A DNA stretch of 64,000 nt, taken from the NCBI RefSeq assembly GCF_006517275.1, contig NZ_CP041191.1, forward strand, positions 2,227,001 through 2,291,000, in the 5' to 3' direction. Source of the DNA: Labrenzia sp. PHM005 (GTDB taxonomy: Bacteria > Pseudomonadota > Alphaproteobacteria > Rhizobiales > Stappiaceae). Under the pieces are notes generated by a model. That model made no database searches and was not told the DNA's origin. It saw only the letters and a list, made by a program, of their open reading frames with translations. The position numbers were made by a program, and so were the translations under genes. The first letter of the stretch is position 1. Each line of letters starts with the position of its first letter. Shown here piece after piece: positions 44,931 through 53,855 of the stretch.

Positions 44931-47162
44931 TCAGACAGCTTCTGCTCGCAAGAGGCGCGACTGAATGATCTGGCTCAGAATGGCCGGGCTGGCAATTGCA
45001 AGCGCAATCAAGTCTGCCTGCAGTGAGGGCGCAATGAAGACCAACCCGGAAAGCGCGAGCAGAACTCGGAAGATCATTCCCATGGGAACGAGCCAATACC
45101 CCACCACCGCTGCCGACAGGGCGATGACACCTGCAATACAGCTTGCAGCGGTATAGGTGAACTCGAAGAAATCGAAGCCGGTCGAAGAGACAAGCAGCAA
45201 GACCGGCGCATAGACAAAGGCCATCGGCGCAACGACTTTTCCAAGTCCCAGGGAAAAGGCCGAGATGCCCGTTCTGAAGGGATTGGAATTGGCGATGGCA
45301 GCAGCAGCATAGGCTGATGTGCAAACCGGTGGTGTGATCTCGGCAACGACACCGTAGTAGAGCACAAACATATGGCTTGCGATCGGAGGAATTCCGAGCT
45401 GAGCCAAGGCAGGTTGGGCGACCGAAACCAGCATGATGTAAAGCGCTGTTGTTGGAACACCCGCGCCCATCAGAATGCAGGCAATCGCGATAAAGACGAG
45501 GCTGATAAAGAGAGTCAGATCCTCAACACTGAACAGCTCGAAGTTGCCAATGCTGAACAGTCCATGCAGGTCGCCGCCCAGATTGGCGGCCGCTTGTGTC
45601 ACCATGAAGCCAATGCGGAAACCGACGCCGGTGGTGTTGATGACGCCAATCACGATGCCGACAGCAGCCGCTGCGGCCCCTACTGCGAGAGCGTATTTCA
45701 CTCCCGTTTCCATCGTATCGGCCATTTCGCTCACAGTTGTTCGGCGCTGGGGATTGAACGTTGCCAAGGCCGCACCGGCGATGAGCAGCGCCGACATTGG
45801 TAGATCAAATCCGCCGCCCGCAAATTTCCAAACTACAAAAGCGATAAAGGCTGCCGGATAGACCAGTGTGAGTGGCGACTTCACACGCGCCATTCCAGCG
45901 ATCAAGGTGAGGGATATGCCGCAAAAAGCGGACATATAAGGCGTGTAGCCGGAAAAGAGCACTGTCAACAGGCCTACCAGCGGCACCATATTGGCCCAGC
46001 CATCACGCCAGACTTGCCCCAATTTCGGCAACATATCGGCTGACATACCCTTTAGGCCCAAACGGCGGGCCATCAAATGCACAACGGCAAACACGCCCGT
46101 GTAATGCAGAAGCGCCGGGAAAATCGCGGCAACGACGATGGTGGTGTAGGGCACCTCCAGAAATTCCGCCATGATGAAAGCGGCTGCGCCCATGATCGGT
46201 GGTGTGATTTGTCCTCCAGCTGATGCGGCGGCTTCAACCCCACCCGCAAAGTGACCCGGATAGCCCAGTCGTTTCATGTTGGGGATGGTCAAGGCTCCAG
46301 TGGAGACAGTGTTTGCGACCGAAGATCCGGAGATCGTGCCGAAAAAGGCCGAGGAGACAACCGAGACCTTCGCTGGCCCGCCAGTATAACGTCCCGCTAG
46401 TATAGTGGCGTTGTCGATGAAGAGCTGGCCCAGTCCGGTGCGCTGGGCGATGACACCGAACAGGACAAAATGAAAGACGATGGTTGAGACAACCCACAAG
46501 GTCACGCCAAAGATACCTTCCTGCGGGAAATACATTGATGACACAAAGGTGCGGAATTTCACGCCGGGATGCTGAAGAATTCCCGGGAAGATCGGGCCGA
46601 ATAAGGCGTAGGATATGAAGACGCAGATGATGAGCGGCAGAACCCAGCCCAAGGTGCGCCGAGCGATGTCGAGGACCAGAGCAATCAGGATGCAGCCGAA
46701 GACCAGGTCATAGGTGTTGGGGTTGCCCATCCGGAACGTTTGTTCCTCGATTCCCAAAGCGGGAATGCCGTGCCATGCAAACCCGAGATAGAGGGAGGCG
46801 GCAATGCCCAGAACCATCAGGATGATATCGAGAAACGGGACGCCGCCAAGATGCAGGGCGCCGGTGTTCAAGTCGAAGGATGTTTTGGTTTTGACATGCG
46901 GAAACAGCGCATAAATCAGGATAAACAGGCCCGACAGGTGCCAGCCCATATGCCAATAATCGGGCGGCAGGCCAAATCCTGCAGTCAGATAGTGGTAGGT
47001 GGCAAAAACGAGCGCGACATACCGCAGAACCTTGGCGAAATGAGTCGACACCTGGCGTGTGGCCGCGCCTTCGTCATATTTTTTCTCGATCGCGGCCAAT
47101 TCGTCCGCCGATAGCTCTTCCACCACCGGGTTGCGGTTTGTGGCCTGAGACATCTCGCTCAT
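44931..47162 (-). CDS. TAXI-type TRAP transporter fused permease
   Basis: Fused DctQM-type permease of 743 residues with many hydrophobic segments, the usual form in TAXI (TRAP-associated extracytoplasmic immunoglobulin-like... receptor) systems. The N-terminal part holds the small-subunit-like helices; the large DctM-like domain carries the conserved stretch FGTISGSSVANTVSTGALTIP and GGQITPPIMGAAAFIMAEFL, and later GAGVPTTALYIMLV and YYGVVAEITPPVC. The last ~100 residues match the extra C-terminal segment of such fusions. ATG at 47162, alternative at 47153. It is driven by an ion gradient and uses the TAXI binding protein encoded upstream. Confidence 0.9.
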   Translation of the reverse strand: MSEMSQATNRNPVVEELSADELAAIEKKYDEGAATRQVSTHFAKVLRYVALVFATYHYLTAGFGLPPDYWHMGWHLSGLFILIYALFPHVKTKTSFDLNTGALHLGGVPFLDIILMVLGIAASLYLGFAWHGIPALGIEEQTFRMGNPNTYDLVFGCILIALVLDIARRTLGWVLPLIICVFISYALFGPIFPGILQHPGVKFRTFVSSMYFPQEGIFGVTLWVVSTIVFHFVLFGVIAQRTGLGQLFIDNATILAGRYTGGPAKVSVVSSAFFGTISGSSVANTVSTGALTIPNMKRLGYPGHFAGGVEAAASAGGQITPPIMGAAAFIMAEFLEVPYTTIVVAAIFPALLHYTGVFAVVHLMARRLGLKGMSADMLPKLGQVWRDGWANMVPLVGLLTVLFSGYTPYMSAFCGISLTLIAGMARVKSPLTLVYPAAFIAFVVWKFAGGGFDLPMSALLIAGAALATFNPQRRTTVSEMADTMETGVKYALAVGAAAAAVGIVIGVINTTGVGFRIGFMVTQAAANLGGDLHGLFSIGNFELFSVEDLTLFISLVFIAIACILMGAGVPTTALYIMLVSVAQPALAQLGIPPIASHMFVLYYGVVAEITPPVCTSAYAAAAIANSNPFRTGISAFSLGLGKVVAPMAFVYAPVLLLVSSTGFDFFEFTYTAASCIAGVIALSAAVVGYWLVPMGMIFRVLLALSGLVFIAPSLQADLIALAIASPAILSQIIQSRLLRAEAV

Positions 47163-47199
47163 CGCGCAATATCCTGATTTTTATGTCTTATGGAAAAGA

Positions 47200-47225
47200 G
47201 GCGGCACGACAGGGCGCGCGCCGCC
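47200..47225 (-). other. Intergenic hairpin after TAXI binding-protein gene
   Basis: GGCGGC (47200-47205) and GCCGCC (47220-47225) form a 6-bp GC-only stem with a 14-nt loop, 27 nt after the binding-protein stop and 38 nt before the permease start. No T-run. It probably limits or stabilises the message in favour of the binding protein. Confidence 0.5.
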
Positions 47226-47251
47226 CAATTGCAGGCTGCATGCGGCGTTGA

Positions 47252-48256
47252 TTATTCCATCATGCCTGCTTCTTTGTAGAACTTCTTAGCGCCGTCATGG
47301 AGCGGAACACCAAGAGCGGCAACGCCATCCAGGGCCGTATCTAGTGTGATCTGCTTGCCCTTCGCGTGACCATTGTCGAGCAACTTCCGGGTGTTGTCGT
47401 TCCAGAGCGCCTTGGTGATAGCGTAGACGAAGTCTTCGGAGAGATCCGATGAGACGACCAGTAAGGCTGAAACGGCCGGTGTTTTGGCGTCGTAATCGAC
47501 ACCTTCATAAGCCCCTGCCGGGATCATGGACGGAATATAGGCCGGCACGGCCGCGTTGATCTTGGCCATGTCTTCGTCAGTGAAGCTGTGCAAATCCATG
47601 CCTTTGGTGGTAGCGAGTTGCACCATCGCAGACACCGGCCACCCTGCAGCATAGAAATAGGCGTCGATCTGACCGTCAGCGAGGCGTTCGGCTGACTGGC
47701 TGTTGTTCAGTTCAGCTTCGTCAATGTTGTCCCGGCTGACGCCCCAAAGACCGAGCATAGCCTCCACAGCGACCTGTGTTCCCGAACCTGCCTGTGCGAT
47801 GCCGACCCGTTTGCCTTTCAGATCACCCAAATCGTTGATCTTGGTGCCCTTGGCCAGGACCAGGTGAAGGTCTTCCGGATAAAGATTGGCAACAACCCGC
47901 AGCTTTGGATGCGGTTTGCCTTCAAACTTGCCTTCGCCCAAATACATATCCCGGGTTGAATAGGCACCGGCCAGACCAGCTTCCAATTCACCATTTTGAA
48001 CTGCGGCGTTGTTGAAGACCGAAGCTGTCGTTGATTGTGCAATGGCGATGAGGCCAGGTACGCCGCATTGACCGCCCTTGTCGCAAGGTCGGGAGCCGGG
48101 AGGTGCGGAAATGCCGTTGGCTATCGTGCCGCCAATCGGAAAGTAAGTCCCGCCTGCACTGCCAGTGCCGATGCGGAAAAATTTCGGATCTTCGGCAAGA
48201 GCAGTTCCTGCCGTGAGTGACGCCGCGATGGCTGCAACGGCCAATCGATAAAACAT
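47252..48256 (-). CDS. TAXI-family TRAP substrate-binding protein
   Basis: Periplasmic receptor of the TAXI class, 334 residues. A signal peptide is clear (Arg4, core LAVAAIAASLTAG, cleavage after TALA at about residue 21). The mature N-terminus KFFRIGTGSAGGTYFPIGGTIA is the hallmark of the family, and ALAVVNLYPEDLHLVLAKGTKI-like and KGKRVGIAQAGSGTQVA segments follow. Family members are thought to bind glutamate or other small acids, mostly untested. First gene of the operon with the fused permease and DadA-like dehydrogenase; divergent from a LysR gene. Confidence 0.9.
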   Translation of the reverse strand: MFYRLAVAAIAASLTAGTALAEDPKFFRIGTGSAGGTYFPIGGTIANGISAPPGSRPCDKGGQCGVPGLIAIAQSTTASVFNNAAVQNGELEAGLAGAYSTRDMYLGEGKFEGKPHPKLRVVANLYPEDLHLVLAKGTKINDLGDLKGKRVGIAQAGSGTQVAVEAMLGLWGVSRDNIDEAELNNSQSAERLADGQIDAYFYAAGWPVSAMVQLATTKGMDLHSFTDEDMAKINAAVPAYIPSMIPAGAYEGVDYDAKTPAVSALLVVSSDLSEDFVYAITKALWNDNTRKLLDNGHAKGKQITLDTALDGVAALGVPLHDGAKKFYKEAGMME

Positions 48257-48424
48257 GATCTTCAGTCCCTCTGGTTTCGTCCAGGATCGTCGCGCCCCGG
48301 ATCGATATGAACGCAGAGTGATGCAGGTTTATGATAAAAACAAATTTTAATATTTTTGATATTTCAAAATTTTGTTTATGTATTGTTTAATTGCCGTTGT
48401 CCTGCCAACTCGACAGAGAAACTC
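48257..48424. promoter_or_regulatory. AT-rich divergent control region, TAXI operon / LysR
   Basis: This 168-bp region between the divergent TAXI binding-protein gene and LysR gene contains a strongly AT-rich tract (about 48330-48385) with AACAAATTTT and AAAATTTTGTTT as near-symmetrical arms. It suits a LysR binding site and two overlapping promoters; exact elements were not assigned. Confidence 0.4.
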
Positions 48425-49366
48425 ATGAACTTGTCTCAGATGACCGCATTTCGCGCTGTTATGAATTCCGCGTCCCTATCCGAAGCTGCTGAAAAGCTTG
48501 GCAGAACACAGCCGGCGGTGAGCGCGGCAATTCGCTCACTCGAGGAGACGCTCGGGCTAAAACTGTTTGAACGGCGCGGCCGTCAACTGGTGCCAGTACC
48601 CGAAGCCCAATACCTTATGGCAGAGGCGAGCGAAATTCTTGATAGGGTGTCGAGCGTTGCCGGAACGATGAAAAGCTTGAAAGCTGGCCAAAGCGGCAGC
48701 CTGAATGTCGCCTGCATGCCTGGTCCATCTACTTTTTTAATGCCGAGGTATATCAGCCAGGCTGTTGGCGCCAATCCGGATGTTCATATTGTGTTTTCCA
48801 GCCGGTCTTCGCCGCAAATTCGCGAATTAGGGGCGACACAAGGGTTGGATTTTGGGTTTGCCGACCTGATCGGGCGGGAGCCGTCAACCGTAACTTTCCG
48901 GCAGGAAACGATCTCGGCGAATTGTTTCTGTGCGTTGCCGATAGACCATCCATTGGCAGACAAAGACACCATTTCCTGGAAGGATTTAGATCACGTGCCG
49001 CTCGGGCTGCTTCAAAGCTCTCATATTGTCCGGCAAAAAACCGTGCAGACAATGCTAGCGGCAGGCGTAACGCCAAACGTCGTGTTGGACAGTCAGTTTT
49101 TCCTGCCCATCATGCAGTTCATCAGTGTCGGGCGTTGCCTATCGATCGTGGATCCCCTGACGATGGTCACAGAACAGGAAATCAATTCTGCAGCGGGGCG
49201 TGTCGTCTTCCGTAAGCTGTCGGAAGCCTTCCGCTATGACTATTCGATCATAACGCCAATTTATCGTCCGCTGTCCCAACTTGCCCGCCGGATCAAAGAA
49301 GGCTGGCAGCAAGAAGTCATGGGACTGCTCACCCGCATTGAGGCCGACCCGGTGTATTGCCCTTAG
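48425..49366 (+). CDS. LysR-family transcriptional regulator
   Basis: LysR regulator of 313 residues. The HTH is MTAFRAVMNSASLSEAAEKL then GRTQPAVSAAIRSLEETLGL, with LKLFERRGRQLVPV as the wing. The effector domain runs from about residue 90 (GSLNVACMPGPSTFLMPRYI) to the end. ATG at 48425 is used because the 23 codons of open frame upstream precede the family's start. It is divergent from the TAXI transporter/DadA operon and is its probable regulator. Confidence 0.88.
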   Translation: MNLSQMTAFRAVMNSASLSEAAEKLGRTQPAVSAAIRSLEETLGLKLFERRGRQLVPVPEAQYLMAEASEILDRVSSVAGTMKSLKAGQSGSLNVACMPGPSTFLMPRYISQAVGANPDVHIVFSSRSSPQIRELGATQGLDFGFADLIGREPSTVTFRQETISANCFCALPIDHPLADKDTISWKDLDHVPLGLLQSSHIVRQKTVQTMLAAGVTPNVVLDSQFFLPIMQFISVGRCLSIVDPLTMVTEQEINSAAGRVVFRKLSEAFRYDYSIITPIYRPLSQLARRIKEGWQQEVMGLLTRIEADPVYCP

Positions 49367-49435
49367 ACCGTGGCGCCGAAGATCAACGTCTCGCTGATAG
49401 GGGCAATTAAGACGGTTCATTCCGAGGATGTGGCT

Positions 49436-49461
49436 GAAGGGGCGAATGGCCGCCCCTTCAA
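49436..49461. terminator. Hairpin terminator between LysR gene and phn-type operon
   Basis: A 10-bp stem, TGAAGGGGCG with CGCCCCTTCA, around a 6-nt loop, lies between the convergent LysR gene and the end of the ABC operon. A short ATTTT follows on the plus side; the minus side has no T-run. It may serve both genes. Confidence 0.55.
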
Positions 49462-49467
49462 TTTTGC

Positions 49468-50268
49468 TTAAAGGATTTTGCTGCGCAGTTTGGATGAAAT
49501 CATTTCACCCAGGATCACCAGGGCCAGAATGGTCAAGAGCACCATGGAGACTTCCGGCCAATTGAAGGTGTCGATAGCCCCTTGCAAGATCACACCGATC
49601 CCGCCTGCACCAACAAGCCCGAGAACAGTGGATTCCCGCAAGTTGATGTCCCAGCGCAGGATGGCGATGGCAAAAAATGCCGGTGCGACCTGCGGAACAA
49701 TTCCGTAAAGCACCACCTTGAACCTGGAGGCTCCGCAGGCTTCCAGTGCTTCGATTGGCTTGGGATCGATTTCCTCGATAGCTTCACCCAGCAGTTTGCC
49801 GAGAAAGCCGATGGAGCGGAACATGATCGCGACGATACCGGCGATGATGCCCGGGCCAAAGATTGCCACGAACAACAGCGCCCATATGATCGTGTTCACA
49901 GAGCGGGAGGACACGAGAATGAAGCGCCCGACCCAGAGCGCTAAGCGATTGGGTGTGGTGTTCTGCGCGGCGATGTAAGCAACCGGCAGGGAGACAACAA
50001 CGGCGATAGCTGTTGCGAGCGTTGCAATGTTGATCGTCTGCCAGATGGCTTCCAGGATTGACGGCAGGTTTTTCGGATCCGGTGGGATCATCCGGTTAAA
50101 GAGATCCAGCATCTGTTCCGGTGCGTCCCAGACCCAGGCCCAGATGACATCAATGCTGCTGAGGGCCCAGGAAATGGTCAGTGCGGCCAACGCAAAAGCT
50201 ACGTATCGCTGGAACCTTTGCTGGGGCGAATACCGTGCCCAACTGTCGAGAGTGGTCTGACTGGTCAT
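49468..50268 (-). CDS. phnE: PhnE-type ABC transporter permease (second copy)
   Basis: Membrane permease of 266 residues of the phosphonate-type ABC family, with several hydrophobic segments. The coupling loop is EEIDPKPIEALEACGASRFK and the family stretch LRWDINLRESTVLGLVGAGGIG is clear near the end. It overlaps the other permease gene by 4 bp (ATGA). Two permeases per operon are common in phosphonate/phosphite-type importers. The name reflects family, not proven substrate. Confidence 0.87.
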   Translation of the reverse strand: MTSQTTLDSWARYSPQQRFQRYVAFALAALTISWALSSIDVIWAWVWDAPEQMLDLFNRMIPPDPKNLPSILEAIWQTINIATLATAIAVVVSLPVAYIAAQNTTPNRLALWVGRFILVSSRSVNTIIWALLFVAIFGPGIIAGIVAIMFRSIGFLGKLLGEAIEEIDPKPIEALEACGASRFKVVLYGIVPQVAPAFFAIAILRWDINLRESTVLGLVGAGGIGVILQGAIDTFNWPEVSMVLLTILALVILGEMISSKLRSKIL

Positions 50269-51059
50269 GAGATTCGCTTTCTGATCACGCCGCTGAAGGC
50301 TTCAGAGATCAGGATCACCCCGACGATCACCATGGTGATGGCGAGCGCAAAGTCATAGTCGTAGCGGCCAAAGGCGTTCGCCAGAGTGGCGCCGATCCCG
50401 CCCGCGCCGACAATTCCGACCACGGCTGAGGCCCTGAGGTTACTGTCCAACTGATAGATGCTGAGGCCAACGAGGCGGGGCATGATCTGAGGAAACACCG
50501 CGTAGGCAATGGTCGAGAGGAACGGTGCGCCAGCCGATTTCATTGCTTCCACCTGACCGAAGTCGATCTCCTCGATTTTTTCAGCGAGCAGTTTTGCAAC
50601 AAAACCGATGGAATAGACGACAAGTGTCAGGACACCGGCGAGCGGGCCAAAACCAACGGCTTTCACGAAGATGATGGCGACGATCACCGGGTGGAAACTA
50701 CGAGCGATGATGATGAGGCCGCGGCCAAGCAGATAGATTGGTTTGATCGAGATGTTTTTGGCGGCCATGAAGGCCAGCGGAATCGACAGCAGGATGCCGC
50801 CGACACTTGCCAGAATGGCGATTTTCAGGCTTTCCAAAAATCCGTCGATCAACAGGCCGGAGCGTTCAAAGCTGGGCGGAAAGGCGCCGCCAAAAATCCG
50901 TCCGGCCCGTTCCATGCCTTCTGCCACGCGTTGCCAATTGATTGGCAAGGTCACCAGCGTCACGCCGAGATACCCGAATACAGCTACATAGAGCCCATAG
51001 CGCAGCAGCTTGTTCTCTATGAAAGGCGGTTTTTGCCAATGGTCTTGTACCGTGCTCAT
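50265..51059 (-). CDS. phnE: PhnE-type ABC transporter permease (first copy)
   Basis: Inner-membrane permease of 264 residues, the partner of the next permease. The coupling loop is EEIDFGQVEAMKSAGAPFLS, and YQLDSNLRASAVVGIVGAGGIG is the conserved C-terminal PhnE segment. It overlaps the ATPase gene by 4 bp and the second permease gene by 4 bp, so the three are translationally coupled. Confidence 0.88.
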   Translation of the reverse strand: MSTVQDHWQKPPFIENKLLRYGLYVAVFGYLGVTLVTLPINWQRVAEGMERAGRIFGGAFPPSFERSGLLIDGFLESLKIAILASVGGILLSIPLAFMAAKNISIKPIYLLGRGLIIIARSFHPVIVAIIFVKAVGFGPLAGVLTLVVYSIGFVAKLLAEKIEEIDFGQVEAMKSAGAPFLSTIAYAVFPQIMPRLVGLSIYQLDSNLRASAVVGIVGAGGIGATLANAFGRYDYDFALAITMVIVGVILISEAFSGVIRKRIS

Positions 51060-51829
51060 GCCGCCGCGCCCATGCTGGGCCGTTCGTCAGCCGGGGTGCC
51101 GGAATAGATGGCATCCATTTCTTCGGTTCCAAGGGATGCAGGCCGATCGTCGAAGATGATCTTGCCGTAGCGCATTCCGACGATCCGGTCGCTGTATTCC
51201 TTGGCCTCGCCAACATTGTGGATGTTGATGATCACTGGCAGGTTCAATTCGCTCGCCAGATCGCGCAACAATCCCATGATCTGTTCGGAGGTCTTTGGGT
51301 CGAGCGACGCGGTTGGCTCATCAGCCAGGAGAATTTCTGGGCGCTGCATCAGGGCGCGCACAACACCAACGCGCTGACGTTCACCGCCAGAGAGTTCATC
51401 GGCGCGCTTGTTGGCATATTGTGCGATACCTACCCGTTCCATCAGTTCGAAGGCGCGGCGGATGTCGTCCTTCGGATAGTTGCGGGTTAGAGCCGCCCAA
51501 GTGGAGATGTAGCCCAGCCGGCCGGACTGAACGTTTTCCATGACAGTCAGGCGATCAACCAGATTGAAGCTCTGGAACACCATGCCGATCCGGCGGCGGG
51601 CGGTCCGCAACTCGCGCTTGCCGAGAGTGGTAAATTCCGTGCCGTTGAGCACGATGGAGCCGGAGGTCGGTTCCACAAGCCGGTTGATACAGCGCAGCAG
51701 TGTACTTTTGCCTGCGCCGGAAGAGCCTATGACGGAAACGACCTGTTCGCCTTCCACCTTCAGGTGCAAGTCTTTCAGGACCGGCGCAGCATCGCCGTAG
51801 CTCTTAATGAGATGATTGATTTCTAACAT
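51056..51829 (-). CDS. phnC: PhnC-type ABC transporter ATP-binding protein
   Basis: ATPase of 257 residues. Walker A is GSSGAGKST, the Q-loop lies in GMVFQSFNLVDRLTV, the signature is LSGGERQRVGV, Walker B is ILLADEPTASLDP, and the H-loop is NIHNV. The PhnC-typical VLKDLHLKVEGEQ start fits ATG at 51829; a longer frame to 51883 covers the upstream hairpin and is rejected. It powers the importer with the two PhnE-type permeases and the PhnD-like receptor. Confidence 0.9.
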   Translation of the reverse strand: MLEINHLIKSYGDAAPVLKDLHLKVEGEQVVSVIGSSGAGKSTLLRCINRLVEPTSGSIVLNGTEFTTLGKRELRTARRRIGMVFQSFNLVDRLTVMENVQSGRLGYISTWAALTRNYPKDDIRRAFELMERVGIAQYANKRADELSGGERQRVGVVRALMQRPEILLADEPTASLDPKTSEQIMGLLRDLASELNLPVIINIHNVGEAKEYSDRIVGMRYGKIIFDDRPASLGTEEMDAIYSGTPADERPSMGAAA

Positions 51830-51849
51830 GATATCCGCCGAAACAAAGA

Positions 51850-51878
51850 TGCCGCTCCAGCACAGGGCTGAAGCGGCA
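51850..51878 (-). other. Intergenic hairpin after phnD-like gene
   Basis: TGCCGCT (51850-51856) pairs with AGCGGCA (51872-51878); three more inner pairs extend the stem past one mismatch. It lies 18 nt after the stop of the binding-protein gene and before the ATPase gene, with no T-run. Confidence 0.55.
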
Positions 51879-51895
51879 GACAAGTGGTCGAGAGC

Positions 51896-52879
51896 TTATT
51901 TTCCGGCCAGGCCCTGAGGTGTGTATTCAACACCATTGGATGCCTGGATCTGGCGGATAACAGCCCACTGTTTCTTGTAAGTGATCGGAATGAACCGGCT
52001 CACGCCTTCAAATTCCTCACCAAGCGCGGTGCCTGCAAAGTCGAAGGAGAAGAAGGCGTCTTTGATGTTCTGAGCCAGTTCCGGATCCAGATCGTGGGCC
52101 AGCGTGTAGGATGTGGTCGGGAACGGATCACTTTCCCAAACTAGGCGCACGTCTTTGGTATCGTAAAGACCGCGGGCGGCCATGCGCTCAACCACTTCAG
52201 AGGCAACCGGAGCCGCGTCATAGTCGCCGGCGACAACACCCAGTAGGGACTGATCATGAGAGCCGGAATAAACGACTTCATAGTCCTTATCCGGGGTCAC
52301 GCCTTGGGCCGGGAAGAGGGCGCGCGGCGCCTGGTTGCCGGAGTTGGAGGTCGGGGAGGTATGCGCAACGCGTTTGCCGGCCAGATCAGCAACAGTCTTG
52401 ATATCGGAATCCGCTTGGGTGAACACCTGCAGCTTGTAGCCGAACTTGCCGCCTTCCGCGCCCATGATAGCGAACGGCACAGCGCCAGCGAGGTTCACGG
52501 CAAACGGGGTCGGACCAGTGGAGAAACCAGCAATGTGCAGGCGGCCAGAGCGCATGGCTTCAACTTCGGCAGAATTCGACTGAACCGCGAAGAACTGAAC
52601 GTCCTTACCGGTTTCCTTTTCCAGGTGCTGGATGAAAGGCTCCCAGATATCTTCGTAAACGGCCGGGTCTTCAACCGGGGTGTAGGCAAAGACAAGTGTG
52701 TCCGGGTCGCTCAGCTTGGACGGGTCGGTTGGTGCGTCCGCGACCATATCGCCGTTGGCATCACAATACAGAACATCCAGTGCGCCACGGTTTTTGCAAT
52801 CATCGGCGGCGAAGGCCGGAACGCTGGCGGCAGACAGTAGAAACGCCGCTGCGGCGGTCCGGATCAAATGAGTATGCAT
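51896..52879 (-). CDS. phnD: PhnD-type phosphonate/phosphite-like binding protein
   Basis: Periplasmic receptor of 327 residues. The signal peptide is MHTHLIRTAAAAFLLSAAS with cleavage after AFA at about residue 24. The mature protein has the PhnD fold features: VFAYTPVEDP, EAMRSGRLHIAGFSTGPTPFA, GKRVAHTSPTSNSGNQAP and the hinge GSHDQSLLGVVAGDYDAAPV. ATG at 52879 follows GGAGG (minus strand, 52885-52889); the frame open to 52945 is not the gene. PhnD family members bind phosphonates, phosphite or other small oxyanions. No C-P lyase or phosphite dehydrogenase gene is in the window, so the ligand is open. It is divergent from the two-component genes. Confidence 0.9.
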   Translation of the reverse strand: MHTHLIRTAAAAFLLSAASVPAFAADDCKNRGALDVLYCDANGDMVADAPTDPSKLSDPDTLVFAYTPVEDPAVYEDIWEPFIQHLEKETGKDVQFFAVQSNSAEVEAMRSGRLHIAGFSTGPTPFAVNLAGAVPFAIMGAEGGKFGYKLQVFTQADSDIKTVADLAGKRVAHTSPTSNSGNQAPRALFPAQGVTPDKDYEVVYSGSHDQSLLGVVAGDYDAAPVASEVVERMAARGLYDTKDVRLVWESDPFPTTSYTLAHDLDPELAQNIKDAFFSFDFAGTALGEEFEGVSRFIPITYKKQWAVIRQIQASNGVEYTPQGLAGK

Positions 52880-53132
52880 AATTTCCTCCCAAGGTGTTTT
52901 ACCACCGCGTTTGGGCACGTCCCAGGCGGTGTTTGGATTACGCAAACAAGACCCTATTGCTGCACGGCCTTATCGTGACAGCGGCGAAGTATTAACAAAA
53001 GCAACCAATCAAAGCCTTTATGTTAACAGTGTTACAAGGTGAGATGGGTCCAGTAACAATTGTAATAAACCAGAGGTTTTTGACGCTGGGGCCTGTGCTA
53101 ATCTGGCAAAAACTAAATCTCTGGGAGTGAGA
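52880..53132. promoter_or_regulatory. Divergent region between phnD-like gene and response regulator
   Basis: About 250 bp between the two operons. The part 52990-53080 is AT-rich and contains repeated GTTA/TAAC elements (for example GTTAACAGTGTTAC and an ACAATTGT palindrome), which would suit an OmpR-type response regulator. No firm promoter was assigned. Confidence 0.4.
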
Positions 53133-53855
53133 ATGAGCGGTTCTGAACACCGTCCTGCAATTGCGATCGTCGATGACGATCAAGACATGAGCGAAACCCT
53201 CTCTGTATTGCTATCTGAAGGTGGTTTTTCGCCAGTAGTCTGTTCACGAATTGCGGATTTTCTAGCATTGGGAGACCCGCCGCCGATTGATCTTGCCCTG
53301 ATTGACCTGCGTTTGCGGGGCGAATCTGGTCTGGAACTCGCCATCCATATTCGTGAACGTTATCCCTTGCCCATTGTGATGCTGACCGGGGTAGGCGATG
53401 AAATTGACAAAATCATCGGTCTTGAGACCGGCGCTGACGATTATGTCACAAAGCCCTTCAATCCGCGCGAACTGGTGGCCCGCATTCGCGCCGTATTGCG
53501 CCGCTCAGGCACTGGACCGGGCCGAGTTACAGCTTCGTCTGACATCTCAATCAAGTTTGGCGACAAACATGTCGATTTGAAACAGCGGCAGCTAATTGAC
53601 CCGAACGGCGATGAAATACCGCTGACCAACGGTGAGTACAGGCTCCTGGAGTATTTCTTGAAGAACCCGGACCGCGTGATCACACGTCCGGAGTTGCTGC
53701 AAGAACTGGGGACCGACATGGAGCGCTATGTTGACCGGACCATCGATGTTCTAATTCTGCGCCTGCGCCGGAAAATTGAAGCTGTGCCTTCCAAACCCGT
53801 TCATCTTCAGACCCGCCGTTCGCAAGGGTATGTCTTTCAGCTCAATGGCCAGTAA
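53133..53855 (+). CDS. OmpR-family response regulator
   Basis: Response regulator of 240 residues. The receiver domain has the acidic pair IVDDDQDM, the phosphoacceptor Asp58 (LALIDLRL), a Thr in MLTGVGDE and Lys107 in TKPFNP. The C-terminal Trans_reg_C winged helix (GEYRLLEYFLKNPDRVITR, YVDRTIDVLILRLRRKIE, TRRSQGYVFQL) binds DNA. The ATG at 53133 has GGGAG 5 nt upstream and is preferred over GTG at 53127. The gene overlaps the histidine kinase gene. It is divergent from the PhnCDE-type importer and probably regulates it; that is inference. Confidence 0.9.
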   Translation: MSGSEHRPAIAIVDDDQDMSETLSVLLSEGGFSPVVCSRIADFLALGDPPPIDLALIDLRLRGESGLELAIHIRERYPLPIVMLTGVGDEIDKIIGLETGADDYVTKPFNPRELVARIRAVLRRSGTGPGRVTASSDISIKFGDKHVDLKQRQLIDPNGDEIPLTNGEYRLLEYFLKNPDRVITRPELLQELGTDMERYVDRTIDVLILRLRRKIEAVPSKPVHLQTRRSQGYVFQLNGQ

